DNA of 64,000 bases from Gemmatimonadota bacterium (GTDB lineage Bacteria > Gemmatimonadota > Gemmatimonadetes > Longimicrobiales > Gaopeijiaceae), in contig DQPL01000131.1 in the NCBI GenBank assembly GCA_015664885.1, forward strand, positions 124,001 through 188,000. The letters run 5' to 3'. Under the pieces are notes generated by a model that saw nothing but the letters and a program-made list of their open reading frames with translations, was not told the origin of the DNA and did no database searches. Shown one piece after another: positions 16,996-25,359 of the stretch. A program made the position numbers and the translations under genes. Positions within the stretch are counted from its first letter, which is position 1. Each line of letters begins with the position of its first letter.

Positions 16996-19212
16996 ATGCC
17001 TGCGTCTCTGACGAGGCCTCCGCGACTCGTTCGCATATCGCTCTTCCTCGCGGTCGCCATCTGGGTGTCGCCGGGCGTGCCGGCGGCCCATGGCACGGCC
17101 TCCGCGCAGCAGGCATCGTACACGCAAGATCAGGCTGAAGCCGGCGCGGCGGTGTACCGGGAGACGTGTGCGGAGTGCCACCTCGCGAACCTGAGAGGTT
17201 CGTTCGAGGCGCCGGAGCTGTCCGGTCGCAGTTTCCGGTCGACCTGGCGCGGCGGCATGGTGGCCGGTCTGCTCGACCTGATCCGAGAGACTATGCCTCC
17301 AGACGCGCCACGCACGCTGAGCGAGCAACAAACCGCATCGGTGGCGGCCTACCTGTTGCGCGAGAACGGAGTCTCGTCGGCCAATACCCCACTGAGCCTC
17401 TCCTCCCCGGGCCGAGTGTTCGTGGCGGAAACCACATCAGCGAGGCCGGCCCCAGGTGCCGAGCGTACACCGATCCCCGGGCGGGTCGGCACGGTGTCTT
17501 CACCGGGGGCAGTGAATGCCGCACCGGAAGTGGGCTCGCTCTCCGAGACGCCCACCGGGGTCACCCGCAGCTACGGTGTGCCCTCGCGTTTCACGCCGGT
17601 CTCCAACTCGGACCTGGCAGACCCCCCCAGGGGTGACTGGCTCCAGTGGCGTGGCAGTCCAGGAGCGCAGGGCTACAGCCCGCTGAGCCAGATCGACCGC
17701 CAGAACGTGGACCGTCTCCAGCTCGCCTGGGTGTGGGGCATGGAGCCTGGCACGAGTCAGTCGTCGTTCCTGGTGCGAGACGGCGTCATCTTCCTGCCCA
17801 GCCAGGCCAACGTCATTCAAGCGTTGGACGGCAAGGACGGTACGCTGCTGTGGGAGTACCGCCGGACGTTCGCAGAGGGTACCAGCATCGGACGGGGCCA
17901 CTTGAGGAGCCTCGCGATCTGGGAGGACCTGGTGCTGGTGGCCACGCTCGACGCCCACCTGGTCGCGCTCGACGCGCGCACCGGTGTCGTGCGCTGGGAG
18001 ACACAAGTCGCTGATCACGACCTGGGCTTCGCCTACAGTTCCGGCCCCGTCGTGGCCGACGGCAAGGTCATCACCGGCATCGGTGGATGTACTCGCTTCC
18101 AGGAGGAGAGCTGCTTCGTCACCGCCCACGATGCGCGCACCGGCAAGGAGCTCTGGCGCACCTACACGGTGGCCCGCCCCGGCGAGCCCGGCGGCGACAC
18201 TTGGGGCGACTACCCGCTCGAACTGAGAGGCGGCGCGGACATCTGGATCACGGGCAGTTGGGACCCCGAGCTGGGTCTCGTCTACTTCGGCACCGCGCAG
18301 GCCAAGCCTTGGATGGCGGCCAGCCGCGGGCTCACGACGGCCGACTCTACGCTCTACGCCAACTCCACGCTGGCGCTCGACGTCGATGACGGGCGCATCG
18401 TCTGGTACCGGCAGCACGTGCCCGGCGAGACGCTCGACATGGACGAGGCCTTCGAGCAAGTCCTCGTAGACGTCGACGGCGTGCCACTTCACCTATCCAT
18501 CGGGAAGTCCGGAATCCTGTGGAAGCTCGATCGGCGGGACGGGACCTTCCTGGGGCTGACGGAGACAGTCTACCAGAACGTGTTCGCGGGACTCGATCGC
18601 GAGACCGGTGCAATCCGCTACCGCGAGGACATCCAAAACGCCCAGTTGGGTGAATGGCTCTCTGTCTGCCCGTCCACCGCGGGAGGCCACAACTGGCCCT
18701 CTACCGCGTTCTACCCGCAGAGCGCACTGCTCGTGGCCCCCTTGAGCCAGAGCTGCATGGAGATGTCCGCGCGTCCGACGACCCTGGAAGTCGGGAGGGG
18801 CGGTACCTCGGCGGTCCGCATGTGGATGCCGATGCCTGGCAAAGAGGGGCGGTTCGGCAAACTGGCCGCCTACGACGTGCGCACACTGGACGAGGTCTGG
18901 AGTGTAGAGCAGGAAGCGCCTTTCCTGACTGGCGTGCTCACGACCGGCGGCGGGCTCGCCTTCGTGGGAGACTACGACCGCTGGGTACGTGCCTACGACG
19001 TGGACACCGGGGAGCCACTTTGGGAGAGTCGATTAGGCAGCTCGGTGGAGGGCTTCCCGGTCAGCTTCGAGATCGACGGCGTCCAGTACATCGGCATCCC
19101 GACCGGGCGAGGTGGCGGCAGTCCGTGGCGCATCGGAAACTTCCTCACGCCCGGACTCGTGAGCCCGAGCGGCCACAATGCGCTCTACGTCTTCAAGCTC
19201 GGCGGGTCCTAG
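16996..19212 (+). CDS. Cytochrome c / PQQ-dependent dehydrogenase fusion, second paralogue
   Basis: A 738-residue exported quinoprotein with the same order as the gene at 1964-4072: signal peptide (about 1-38), cytochrome c with 'CAECH' at 58-62, a low-complexity linker, then an eight-bladed PQQ propeller from about 210. Shared stretches such as 'GSFEAPEL' and '[10 protein letters not shown]' show common origin. The likely catalytic segment is '[16 protein letters not shown]', again with Asp-x-Asp. It would oxidise an alcohol or hemiaminal-like product in the periplasm and reduce its own heme. It begins 3 bases after the PHM-like gene stops and the next gene begins on the base after its stop, so the three are surely co-expressed. 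Confidence 0.9.
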   Translation: MPASLTRPPRLVRISLFLAVAIWVSPGVPAAHGTASAQQASYTQDQAEAGAAVYRETCAECHLANLRGSFEAPELSGRSFRSTWRGGMVAGLLDLIRETMPPDAPRTLSEQQTASVAAYLLRENGVSSANTPLSLSSPGRVFVAETTSARPAPGAERTPIPGRVGTVSSPGAVNAAPEVGSLSETPTGVTRSYGVPSRFTPVSNSDLADPPRGDWLQWRGSPGAQGYSPLSQIDRQNVDRLQLAWVWGMEPGTSQSSFLVRDGVIFLPSQANVIQALDGKDGTLLWEYRRTFAEGTSIGRGHLRSLAIWEDLVLVATLDAHLVALDARTGVVRWETQVADHDLGFAYSSGPVVADGKVITGIGGCTRFQEESCFVTAHDARTGKELWRTYTVARPGEPGGDTWGDYPLELRGGADIWITGSWDPELGLVYFGTAQAKPWMAASRGLTTADSTLYANSTLALDVDDGRIVWYRQHVPGETLDMDEAFEQVLVDVDGVPLHLSIGKSGILWKLDRRDGTFLGLTETVYQNVFAGLDRETGAIRYREDIQNAQLGEWLSVCPSTAGGHNWPSTAFYPQSALLVAPLSQSCMEMSARPTTLEVGRGGTSAVRMWMPMPGKEGRFGKLAAYDVRTLDEVWSVEQEAPFLTGVLTTGGGLAFVGDYDRWVRAYDVDTGEPLWESRLGSSVEGFPVSFEIDGVQYIGIPTGRGGGSPWRIGNFLTPGLVSPSGHNALYVFKLGGS

Positions 19213-20244
19213 ATGAGGCGTTTCATGCAGCTCAGAACTCTGTCGCTGTTTGCAGCGCTTCTGACAGCCGCGGCCGCGGACGCCAGCGCCCAATCGTCCG
19301 GGGCATATCGCGTGGTCGACGACTGGGCCACGCTCCCTGACGGGAGAGCCTGGGGAGCAGTGACCGGCGTCTTCCCCGACCCGGACGGAAGGCACCTGTG
19401 GGTGCTGGACCGATGTGGGGCCAACAGCTGTCTGGGCTCGGATCTGGACCCCGTTCTCAAGTTCGACCTCGCAGGAAACCTGGTCGCGAGCTTCGGCGCT
19501 GGGCTCTTCGCTTGGCCGCACGGCTTCTACGTGGACGCCGCCGGCAACATCTGGGTCACTGATGGTCCCACGGGTGCACGCGCCGAAGCGGGAGCCGCCG
19601 AGCAAAAAGGGCAGCAGGTCTTCAAGCTCAGCCCGGAAGGCAGAGTCCTCATGACGCTGGGCATCGCCGGCGTCTGGGGGGGACCGGCGGATCAAGACCG
19701 CTTCAACGGCCCGTCCGATGTGCTGGTGGCTCCAACCGGCGAGATCTACGTGCTGGACGGCCACGGCGAGGGCGGCAACAACCGCGTGGTCAAGTTCACC
19801 AGCGATGGTCGCTTCGACCTCAGTTGGGGGACGGGAGGACCAGGACCCGCCGCAGGCGAGCTCTCTGACGCGCACGCGATCGCGATGGACTCCCAGGGAC
19901 GGATCTTCGTCGGCGATCGTCGCAACATCCGCATCCAGATTTTTGATCGCGACGGGAATTTTCTGGAGCAGTGGAGCCATTTCGGTCCACCGAGCAACAT
20001 CTACATCGATGCCAACGATGTCATGTACGTGACCGACACCCAGACGGGCGCGCTACCCGGGTGGTACGCGGAGCGGCGGGGTGAAGGATGGGTCCGAGGC
20101 ATCCGGGTCGGGGACGCTAGGACCGGCCTGGTGACCGACTTCATACCGAGTGACGCGGAATTCGCGGCGGCGGATCGCGCGGGCAACGTGTACGGGGCTC
20201 AGGTGCCAGGCCAGACGCTGGTGAAGTACGAGAGCATCCGCTAG
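19213..20244 (+). CDS. PAL-like NHL beta-propeller in the PHM operon
   Basis: A 343-residue exported NHL propeller (signal peptide ending near ADASAQ, residue 27). Compared with peptidylglycine lyase (PAL), it keeps Arg67 ('VLDRCG'), His103 ('WPHGFYVD') and His221 ('DAHAIAMDSQG', followed by 'GDRRNIRIQIF'). The catalytic Tyr position seems to be His184 ('LDGHGEGGNNR'), and the third Zn His is not obvious near 'PSDAEFAAAD'. It may therefore be a PAL-fold protein with altered chemistry or a substrate-binding propeller. It starts directly after the PQQ gene's TAG (TAGATG). Location beside a PHM-like gene is suggestive, since PHM and PAL are partner activities in animals; that link is inference. 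Confidence 0.78.
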   Translation: MRRFMQLRTLSLFAALLTAAAADASAQSSGAYRVVDDWATLPDGRAWGAVTGVFPDPDGRHLWVLDRCGANSCLGSDLDPVLKFDLAGNLVASFGAGLFAWPHGFYVDAAGNIWVTDGPTGARAEAGAAEQKGQQVFKLSPEGRVLMTLGIAGVWGGPADQDRFNGPSDVLVAPTGEIYVLDGHGEGGNNRVVKFTSDGRFDLSWGTGGPGPAAGELSDAHAIAMDSQGRIFVGDRRNIRIQIFDRDGNFLEQWSHFGPPSNIYIDANDVMYVTDTQTGALPGWYAERRGEGWVRGIRVGDARTGLVTDFIPSDAEFAAADRAGNVYGAQVPGQTLVKYESIR

Positions 20245-20290
20245 TCGGCGGGATCACAACGGAAGCCTACTTCCGCGTGTCAGCCACTTC

Positions 20291-22621
20291 ATGATGATTC
20301 CCCACCGACCTCCGACGGGCTGGATCGCGGTCGTGGCTTTGATCGCGACATGGACCACGCTCGCAGACCCGCCCAGGCTGACCGCTCAGTCGGGCTCGGG
20401 CGTCGGAGTCGAGGGCCCCGCCCCACCGGTAGCGCCCGAGGTCATCACCCGCGACGACCTCGGCAATGCCACGGTGCGCGCGGTCCGGTTGACGCAACCG
20501 ATTCAGCTCGACGGACAGCTCGATGAAGCCTTCTACCAAGTGACCCATTCCATCTCGGACTTCATCCAGAGCGTGCCGGACGAGGGTGAGCTCGCGACCG
20601 AGCGGACCGAGGCATGGCTCGCTTTCGACGACGTGGACATCTACGTGTCAGCGCGGGTCTGGGACTCCGCGCCGGAAAGCGAGTGGGTCGCCAATGAGCT
20701 ACGCCGCGACACGCAGCAGCTCAGGCAGAATGACACGTTCGGGGTGATGTTCGACACGTTCTACGATCGCCGAAACGGCGTGATGTTCTACACGAATCCA
20801 CTCGGCGCGCTCGCCGAGTTCGGGATCACCAACGAGGGCAATCCGAACAGCGACTGGAACCCCGTGTGGGACGTGCGCACCGGCCGCTTCGAGGGCGGTT
20901 GGACCGTCGAGATGCGAATCCCGTTCAAGTCACTTCGCTATCGACCCGGCTCAGAGCAGGTATGGGGCCTCCAGATGAGGCGGGCGGTCCGTCGGAAGAA
21001 CGAGTGGACCTATCTCACACTGGTACCCAGTGCGGCATCGGGCGGAGGCCCGGCGGGGTCGTTTCGGGTGTCGAGGGCAGGTACGCTGGTCGGGCTGGAG
21101 GCGCCTGCTGCGAGCAGGGTCATCGAGGTCAAGCCGTACGGCATTACGGGGATTCAGACCAACGTGATGACCGTTCCCGAGCTTCGGAACGACTTCAGCG
21201 CGGACGCGGGGTTGGATCTCAAAATCGGGATCACCGACAACCTGACCTCCGATTTCACCTTCAACACCGATTTCGCGCAAGTCGAAGTCGATGAACGGCA
21301 GGTGAACCTCACCCGGTTCGACCTATTCTTCCCCGAGAAGAGAGAATTCTTTCTGGAAGGTCGAGGCATCTTCGGTTTCGCGACCCCGGGCGTAAACCGG
21401 GGGTCTGGTCCCGGCGGTCGGGGCAGTGGCGTAAGAGCCCCAACGCTGTTTTTCAGCCGACGCATCGGCCTTCAGGGCGGCCAGCCCGTGCCGGTCCTGG
21501 GCGGAGGACGGATGACGGGGAAAGTGGGCGCTTTCGATGTTGGCGCCCTGAGCATCCGGACCGACGATCTGGAGAGCGCGGGCGCGGTGTCGACGGTCTT
21601 CACGGTACTCCGGCTGCGCAGGGACATCCTGCGTCGCAGCAGCGTGGGCGTGATGTTCGAGAACCGATCAGAGTCCGTCGTGGGGCCCGGATCCAACCAG
21701 GCGTACGGGGTCGACGCCACCTTCTCGTTCTTTGAAAACCTGAATCTGCTGGGCTACTACGCGAAGACCGAAACCGAAGGGCTGACGGGGATGGACCACA
21801 GCTACCGGAGCCGTGCTAGCTACGACGGGGACGTGTGGGGAGTTCAGGTCGATCATCTGCTGGTGGGCGACGACTTCAACCCGGAGCTCGGCTTCGTATC
21901 GCGAAAGGGATTCCGTCAGAGCTTCCTCGCGGGCCGGTACAGCCCGCGGCCGGCATCCGTCGAGTCCATCCGCCAGCTCACGTTCGAGGCTCGGCTCAAC
22001 TACTTGGAAAACGCAGAGCTAGGGTTCGTCGAGACCCGGCAACGACTGGGCCATTTCGAAATCGAACTGGAGAACAGTGATTCCTTCAGCGCGGACTTTA
22101 CCGACACCTACGAGAACCTGACGCAAGCTTTCCCCATCGCTACGAACGTGACCATCCCTTTGGGACGATACGCTTTCCGCGACGTGCAGCTGCAGTACAG
22201 CTTCGGTCCCCAGCGGCCGTACTCGGGCGAAATGTCGGTAAAAAGGGGCAGCTTCTTTGGCGGCAACCGAACCTCCGTGGGCTTTCAGCAGGCCCGCATC
22301 GAAGTGCTTCCCCAACTCTCCGTCGAGCCCGGTCTCTCCTTCAACTGGGTCGATCTGCCTCAGGGCGACTTCACCCAGCACGTGGCCTCGGTGCGCGTCA
22401 GCTACAGCTTCTCACCGCGACTCTTCCTGAGCGGATTGCTCCAGTACAGCGACGGCAGTGATTCCTTCAGCACCAATTTTCGACTGCGTTGGGAGTACGC
22501 CGCCGGCAGTGAGATCTTCATCGTATATACGGAAGAGCGTGACACCGACGTATTCGACCGCTTCTCGGCACTATCGAACCGGGGCCTGGTCATCAAAGTG
22601 AATCGGCTACTCCGGCTCTGA
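20291..22621 (+). CDS. DUF5916 outer-membrane protein with CBM9-like domain
   Basis: A 776-residue exported protein. After a signal peptide (about 1-34) there is a CBM9-like domain ('IQLDGQLDEAFYQ', then 'DTFGVMFDTFYDRRNG' and 'WTVEMRIPFKSLRY'), followed by a beta-barrel-like region of the DUF5916 family with 'FFPEKREFFLEG' as its hallmark and alternating strands to the end ('LVIKVNRLLRL'). Such proteins are thought to sit in the outer membrane; their function is not established. A small hairpin, CGGAAG-CCTA-CTTCCG (20260-20275), lies in the 46-base gap before the start, so expression may be tuned separately within the operon. It is the last gene of the 14745 operon and may handle substrate or product passage. 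Confidence 0.85.
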   Translation: MMIPHRPPTGWIAVVALIATWTTLADPPRLTAQSGSGVGVEGPAPPVAPEVITRDDLGNATVRAVRLTQPIQLDGQLDEAFYQVTHSISDFIQSVPDEGELATERTEAWLAFDDVDIYVSARVWDSAPESEWVANELRRDTQQLRQNDTFGVMFDTFYDRRNGVMFYTNPLGALAEFGITNEGNPNSDWNPVWDVRTGRFEGGWTVEMRIPFKSLRYRPGSEQVWGLQMRRAVRRKNEWTYLTLVPSAASGGGPAGSFRVSRAGTLVGLEAPAASRVIEVKPYGITGIQTNVMTVPELRNDFSADAGLDLKIGITDNLTSDFTFNTDFAQVEVDERQVNLTRFDLFFPEKREFFLEGRGIFGFATPGVNRGSGPGGRGSGVRAPTLFFSRRIGLQGGQPVPVLGGGRMTGKVGAFDVGALSIRTDDLESAGAVSTVFTVLRLRRDILRRSSVGVMFENRSESVVGPGSNQAYGVDATFSFFENLNLLGYYAKTETEGLTGMDHSYRSRASYDGDVWGVQVDHLLVGDDFNPELGFVSRKGFRQSFLAGRYSPRPASVESIRQLTFEARLNYLENAELGFVETRQRLGHFEIELENSDSFSADFTDTYENLTQAFPIATNVTIPLGRYAFRDVQLQYSFGPQRPYSGEMSVKRGSFFGGNRTSVGFQQARIEVLPQLSVEPGLSFNWVDLPQGDFTQHVASVRVSYSFSPRLFLSGLLQYSDGSDSFSTNFRLRWEYAAGSEIFIVYTEERDTDVFDRFSALSNRGLVIKVNRLLRL

Positions 22622-22646
22622 TGAAGTCCGGCTCCGGAAGCTCGTG

Positions 22647-23771
22647 CTAGAGCACTCCTTCGAGCGCTCGTACCCGATGGTTTTCGCTGTCGGTCACGTA
22701 GACGACCCCTCCGGAGACGCACACACCGTGCGGGCGAGCAAGGCTGCAATCGTGGGGGTCACCATCGGGGCCATCACCCCGCTCACCCGTGCCGAGCACC
22801 GTCTCGATCAGGCCGGTGGCCAGGCTCATGCGGCGGATCGCGTGGTTCTCGGTGTCGACGATGTACAGGCTTTGATCCGACGCCGAATAGGCGATGCCCT
22901 TAGGACCGTTGAAGGTCGCGGCCATGGCTTGGCCGCCGTCTCCGGTCAAGCCGCGCTCGCCGGTTCCTGCGATCCGCTGGAGGCGCCCGGCCTGTAGATC
23001 AAGCCGAAACACCGCATTTCCCTCGCGCAGAACGAGGTAGGCGTTCCCGCGCTCGTCAGTATCGATCGAGCGGGGTCCCCTGAGCGGGGTGCCCTCCAGC
23101 GGGGCCTCGTCCGGTGTGGTCTCGCGCTCCCCAGTGCCCGACAGCGTCGAAATCATGCCAGACCGCATGTTCACTTCACGAAGCCGCTGGTTGCCGATGT
23201 CGCAGATCAGCAAATTGCCGTTCTCGCCGAAAGCGATGCTATGCGGCTGGCGGAGCTGCGCTTCGGCGGCCGGCCCCCCGTCCCCTGAGAAACCTGCCTC
23301 GCCGGTGCCTACCACGGTGGATACCAATCCGGTCAGGGCGTCCACGCTGCGCACCACGTGCGCGTCCCGTTCAACCACGAACAGACTTCCCTCGTGGTCG
23401 AAACGGATCTCGTGCGGCGCCGAAAAAGACGCCTCTAGCGCCCTGCCACCGTCGCCCGCGTACGCCTTTTCACCATTGCCCGCGACTGTGGTCAGCAAGC
23501 CGGTACTCAGGTCCAATCTGCGGGTGCGGCCGGTATCGACCTCGCAGAAGTACAGCGCGCCGTCTGGACCAAGGACGACACCGTACGGGTTGTTGACTGG
23601 AGTTTGGGAGCCCGGTAGGCCTTCCCTACCCTCCGGCGCATATCCCGCGACCCCCGTGCCGGCGATGGTTCGCACCTGACCCTGACGGGCAAGGGCGAGC
23701 CCGGGCCGAACGCCCAGGGCGGCCGTGGCGAGGGCGGTCTGGAGAAAGCGTCGGCGGGTGAAGTCGACCAT
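22647..23771 (-). CDS. Tat-exported NHL-repeat protein
   Basis: A 374-residue propeller protein. The N-terminus 'TRRRFLQTALATAALG' is a twin-arginine signal. Five or six near-repeats of the type 'GTGEAGFSGDGGPAAEA', alternating with 'PHSIAFGENGNLLICD'-like strands, form NHL blades. This family occurs widely as secreted proteins with no proven enzymatic role. The ATG at 23771 is preferred over 23780 because it leaves only five residues before the RR motif; neither has a clear ribosome site. It is a single gene, convergent with the DUF5916 gene (25 bases apart). Confidence 0.85.
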   Translation of the reverse strand: MVDFTRRRFLQTALATAALGVRPGLALARQGQVRTIAGTGVAGYAPEGREGLPGSQTPVNNPYGVVLGPDGALYFCEVDTGRTRRLDLSTGLLTTVAGNGEKAYAGDGGRALEASFSAPHEIRFDHEGSLFVVERDAHVVRSVDALTGLVSTVVGTGEAGFSGDGGPAAEAQLRQPHSIAFGENGNLLICDIGNQRLREVNMRSGMISTLSGTGERETTPDEAPLEGTPLRGPRSIDTDERGNAYLVLREGNAVFRLDLQAGRLQRIAGTGERGLTGDGGQAMAATFNGPKGIAYSASDQSLYIVDTENHAIRRMSLATGLIETVLGTGERGDGPDGDPHDCSLARPHGVCVSGGVVYVTDSENHRVRALEGVL

Positions 23772-23901
23772 CTGGCACATCCAAGCTGTGGGTGGTCAGC
23801 GCAGCGGCGCACTCCAATCTTCGCATCTCGACGCTCAGCATACCATAATGCATGTACCCGAGGCCTGGGTCCTCGAAGTATCCCTCGGCTGGGAGGTATC
23901 C

Positions 23902-24117
23902 ATGGGTTTCCTCGGAGGACTGTTCGGACGCTCCCGCGACCGCAAGCACGCCGCGACGGATCGCTGCATGGAGTGTGGGATGACGAAGGGCAGACACACC
24001 GACTGGTGCACGGCCTCGGATGACGTCGCGGCGGCAAGCGCGGCGCAGGCCGCGCCGGAGACGGCGGCACCTGAGACGGCGCCCGAACAGGCGGGCGAAG
24101 CGCCACCCTCGGTGTAG
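23902..24117 (+). CDS. Small Cys-containing protein, 71 residues
   Basis: A short protein that starts 'MGFLGGLFGRSRDRK', then has 'CMECGMTKGRHTDWC' at about 24-38, and ends in an Ala/Pro/Glu-rich tail. The Cys-x2-Cys followed by His and Cys looks like a zinc knuckle. GGGAGG lies 5 bases before the ATG, which supports translation from 23902; open sequence farther upstream runs into the divergent gene's promoter. No family is recognised. It stands alone between a divergent Tat protein and a convergent LytTR fragment. Confidence 0.6.
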   Translation: MGFLGGLFGRSRDRKHAATDRCMECGMTKGRHTDWCTASDDVAAASAAQAAPETAAPETAPEQAGEAPPSV

Positions 24118-24118
24118 C

Positions 24119-24385
24119 TCAGGCCAGTTGTTCGAGCCGCCGCTTGATTTCGGCCGTCCGGCGGCGGCTCACGCGTATTTCTACACCGTCCCTCAACAAG
24201 AGGCGCGCGCTCCCGTCCGTTTCGGACACGAACTTCTCGATGTGGGCCACGCCCACGAGATCCGCGCGGCTGGCGTGAGCGAAGTCTGAGCCGAGCCTCG
24301 TCTCGAGTTCGGTCAGCGTGTAGTCGACCAGGTACTCCTTCTCCGCGGTCAAAGCGTACGCCTCCCCCTCACGCGCGACGAACAC
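24119..24385 (-). pseudogene. Orphan LytTR DNA-binding domain fragment
   Basis: 88 residues that make up most of a LytTR DNA-binding domain, the C-terminal half of LytR/AlgR-type response regulators: 'YLVDYTLTELETRL', 'ASRADLVGVAHIEKFV' and 'VEIRVSRRRTAEIKRRLEQL'. The receiver half is absent. The only in-frame start is a GTG at 24385, and an in-frame TGA lies 9 bases before it. Directly upstream, in another frame, is the first part of a type IV pilin gene. The two seem to be joined by a deletion at about 24372-24388. It is either a remnant or an assembly join. Confidence 0.7.
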
Positions 24386-24473
24386 CGTAGGTCAGGATCA
24401 GCATGGACATCACGACTTCGAGCAGCGTGAAGCCACCGGACCCGCCGTCGGCCGGTGTGATGCGCGCGCTCAT
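24369..24473 (-). pseudogene. Truncated prepilin (PilV-like), 34 residues
   Basis: The start of a type IV prepilin: 'DGGSGGFTLLEVVMSMLIL' contains the prepilin peptidase site G|FTLLE and the first part of the hydrophobic helix. It then reads 'TYGVRRA' and stops, whereas such proteins usually run over 120 residues. Its ATG overlaps the stop of the GspH-like gene (ATGA), as in normal pilin operons. The truncation point coincides with the start of the LytTR fragment, so the missing part was lost together with the 5' part of a regulator gene. Confidence 0.7.
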
Positions 24474-24922
24474 GTGCCCACCATCACTTGGCTGAGCGGC
24501 CGAAACGTGAGCTGCGCGCTTTCGCCACCGCGGGCGCACCCGATCTGGACCGATGAGTCGAAGGAGTTGCACCTGGTGTCGGCCACGCCGTTGGGCGCCA
24601 TGCACAGAAGGAGCGTTTCCTTGGCTATCACGTCCGTGCGGTGGGATGTGGCGAAGTTGACTCGCTCGACGACCACCGTTCCGTCCGAGATCCAAGCGCT
24701 GTCGCCGACGGGATCGACGAACAGTCGCGCGACGGTCCCATGCTCGATGGCGCGGGCACGAGCTCGAGCGTGCAACGCCACCAGAGCGTTGCGCGAGGAA
24801 GCCACGGACATCCTGTCCATGACTCTTCCTCCCGACGACAAGCCGGTGCCGATCAGGGCGCTGACCATGATGCACACAATGACCGTCTCGACCATCGTGG
24901 ATCCACGTGTTCCTCTACTCAT
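24470..24922 (-). CDS. GspH/FimT-like minor pseudopilin
   Basis: A 150-residue protein with a type IV prepilin N-terminus: 'RGSTMVETVIVCIMVSAL', with the cleavage site G|STMVE and Glu at +5, followed by a globular C-terminal part containing 'RARAIEHGTVARLFVDP' and three cysteines. Length and layout fit GspH/FimT minor pilins, which prime pilus or pseudopilus assembly. The start at 24922 has a purine-rich GGCGGGA upstream. Downstream it overlaps the truncated PilV-like frame by ATGA. With the following pilins lost, this gene may no longer work in an intact pilus operon here. Confidence 0.75.
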   Translation of the reverse strand: MSRGTRGSTMVETVIVCIMVSALIGTGLSSGGRVMDRMSVASSRNALVALHARARARAIEHGTVARLFVDPVGDSAWISDGTVVVERVNFATSHRTDVIAKETLLLCMAPNGVADTRCNSFDSSVQIGCARGGESAQLTFRPLSQVMVGT

Positions 24923-25359
24923 TGTCCCGCCTCTCCTCTCACCGGTCCGAGCACTCCGAGCAAGCCGACTTGTGTCCGTGTACATAGCCAGCCTTCGCCT
25001 GCGGTCACGTCCGGGAAGGGTCGAGACAAAAAATCCCGGTGCTGAGTGCCTTGGGGTTAGGGCCTCTATCCTTTGAGGCCCCCCTTACGCACCAGCCCCG
25101 GGACGGGGTCGGTGGGTGGGGGGTCACAATCCACGCGACACCTCATTGCTTTTGCGTAAACCGTGCCAAATACGAAAATCGCCTCTTTCCGGCCGTTTCG
25201 GCGGATGGGACCCGCTTTGCGACCAACACATCTTTGCCGAGACGGATACTTCTTACCGGCTTCGCGAGGACGGCTCGGTGTGCGTTTTCCGCTTGCCACC
25301 ACTGCGAGGCACCCACTACCCTGCCTGCTTCCCAGCTTGGCGCCCACCTAAGGCACAAC
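24923..25359. other. Non-coding gap with a hairpin
   Basis: A 437-base stretch between the pseudopilin gene (leftward) and the LinD-like gene (rightward). No convincing gene is seen. It holds a GGGCCTC-TATCCTTT-GAGGCCC hairpin (25060-25081) and, around 25140-25190, a locally AT-richer patch that may carry the promoter of the LinD-like gene. Promoter boxes could not be assigned with confidence. Confidence 0.5.

Noticed and set aside
15931-17331. Long open frame on the minus strand opposite the PHM-like gene
   Set aside because: It has no recognisable motifs and runs across the junction of two well-supported plus-strand genes.
24119-24473. Possible integration site or insertion sequence at the pilin/LytTR junction
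   Set aside because: No terminal repeats, target duplications or transposase remnants were seen. A simple deletion or assembly join fits better.
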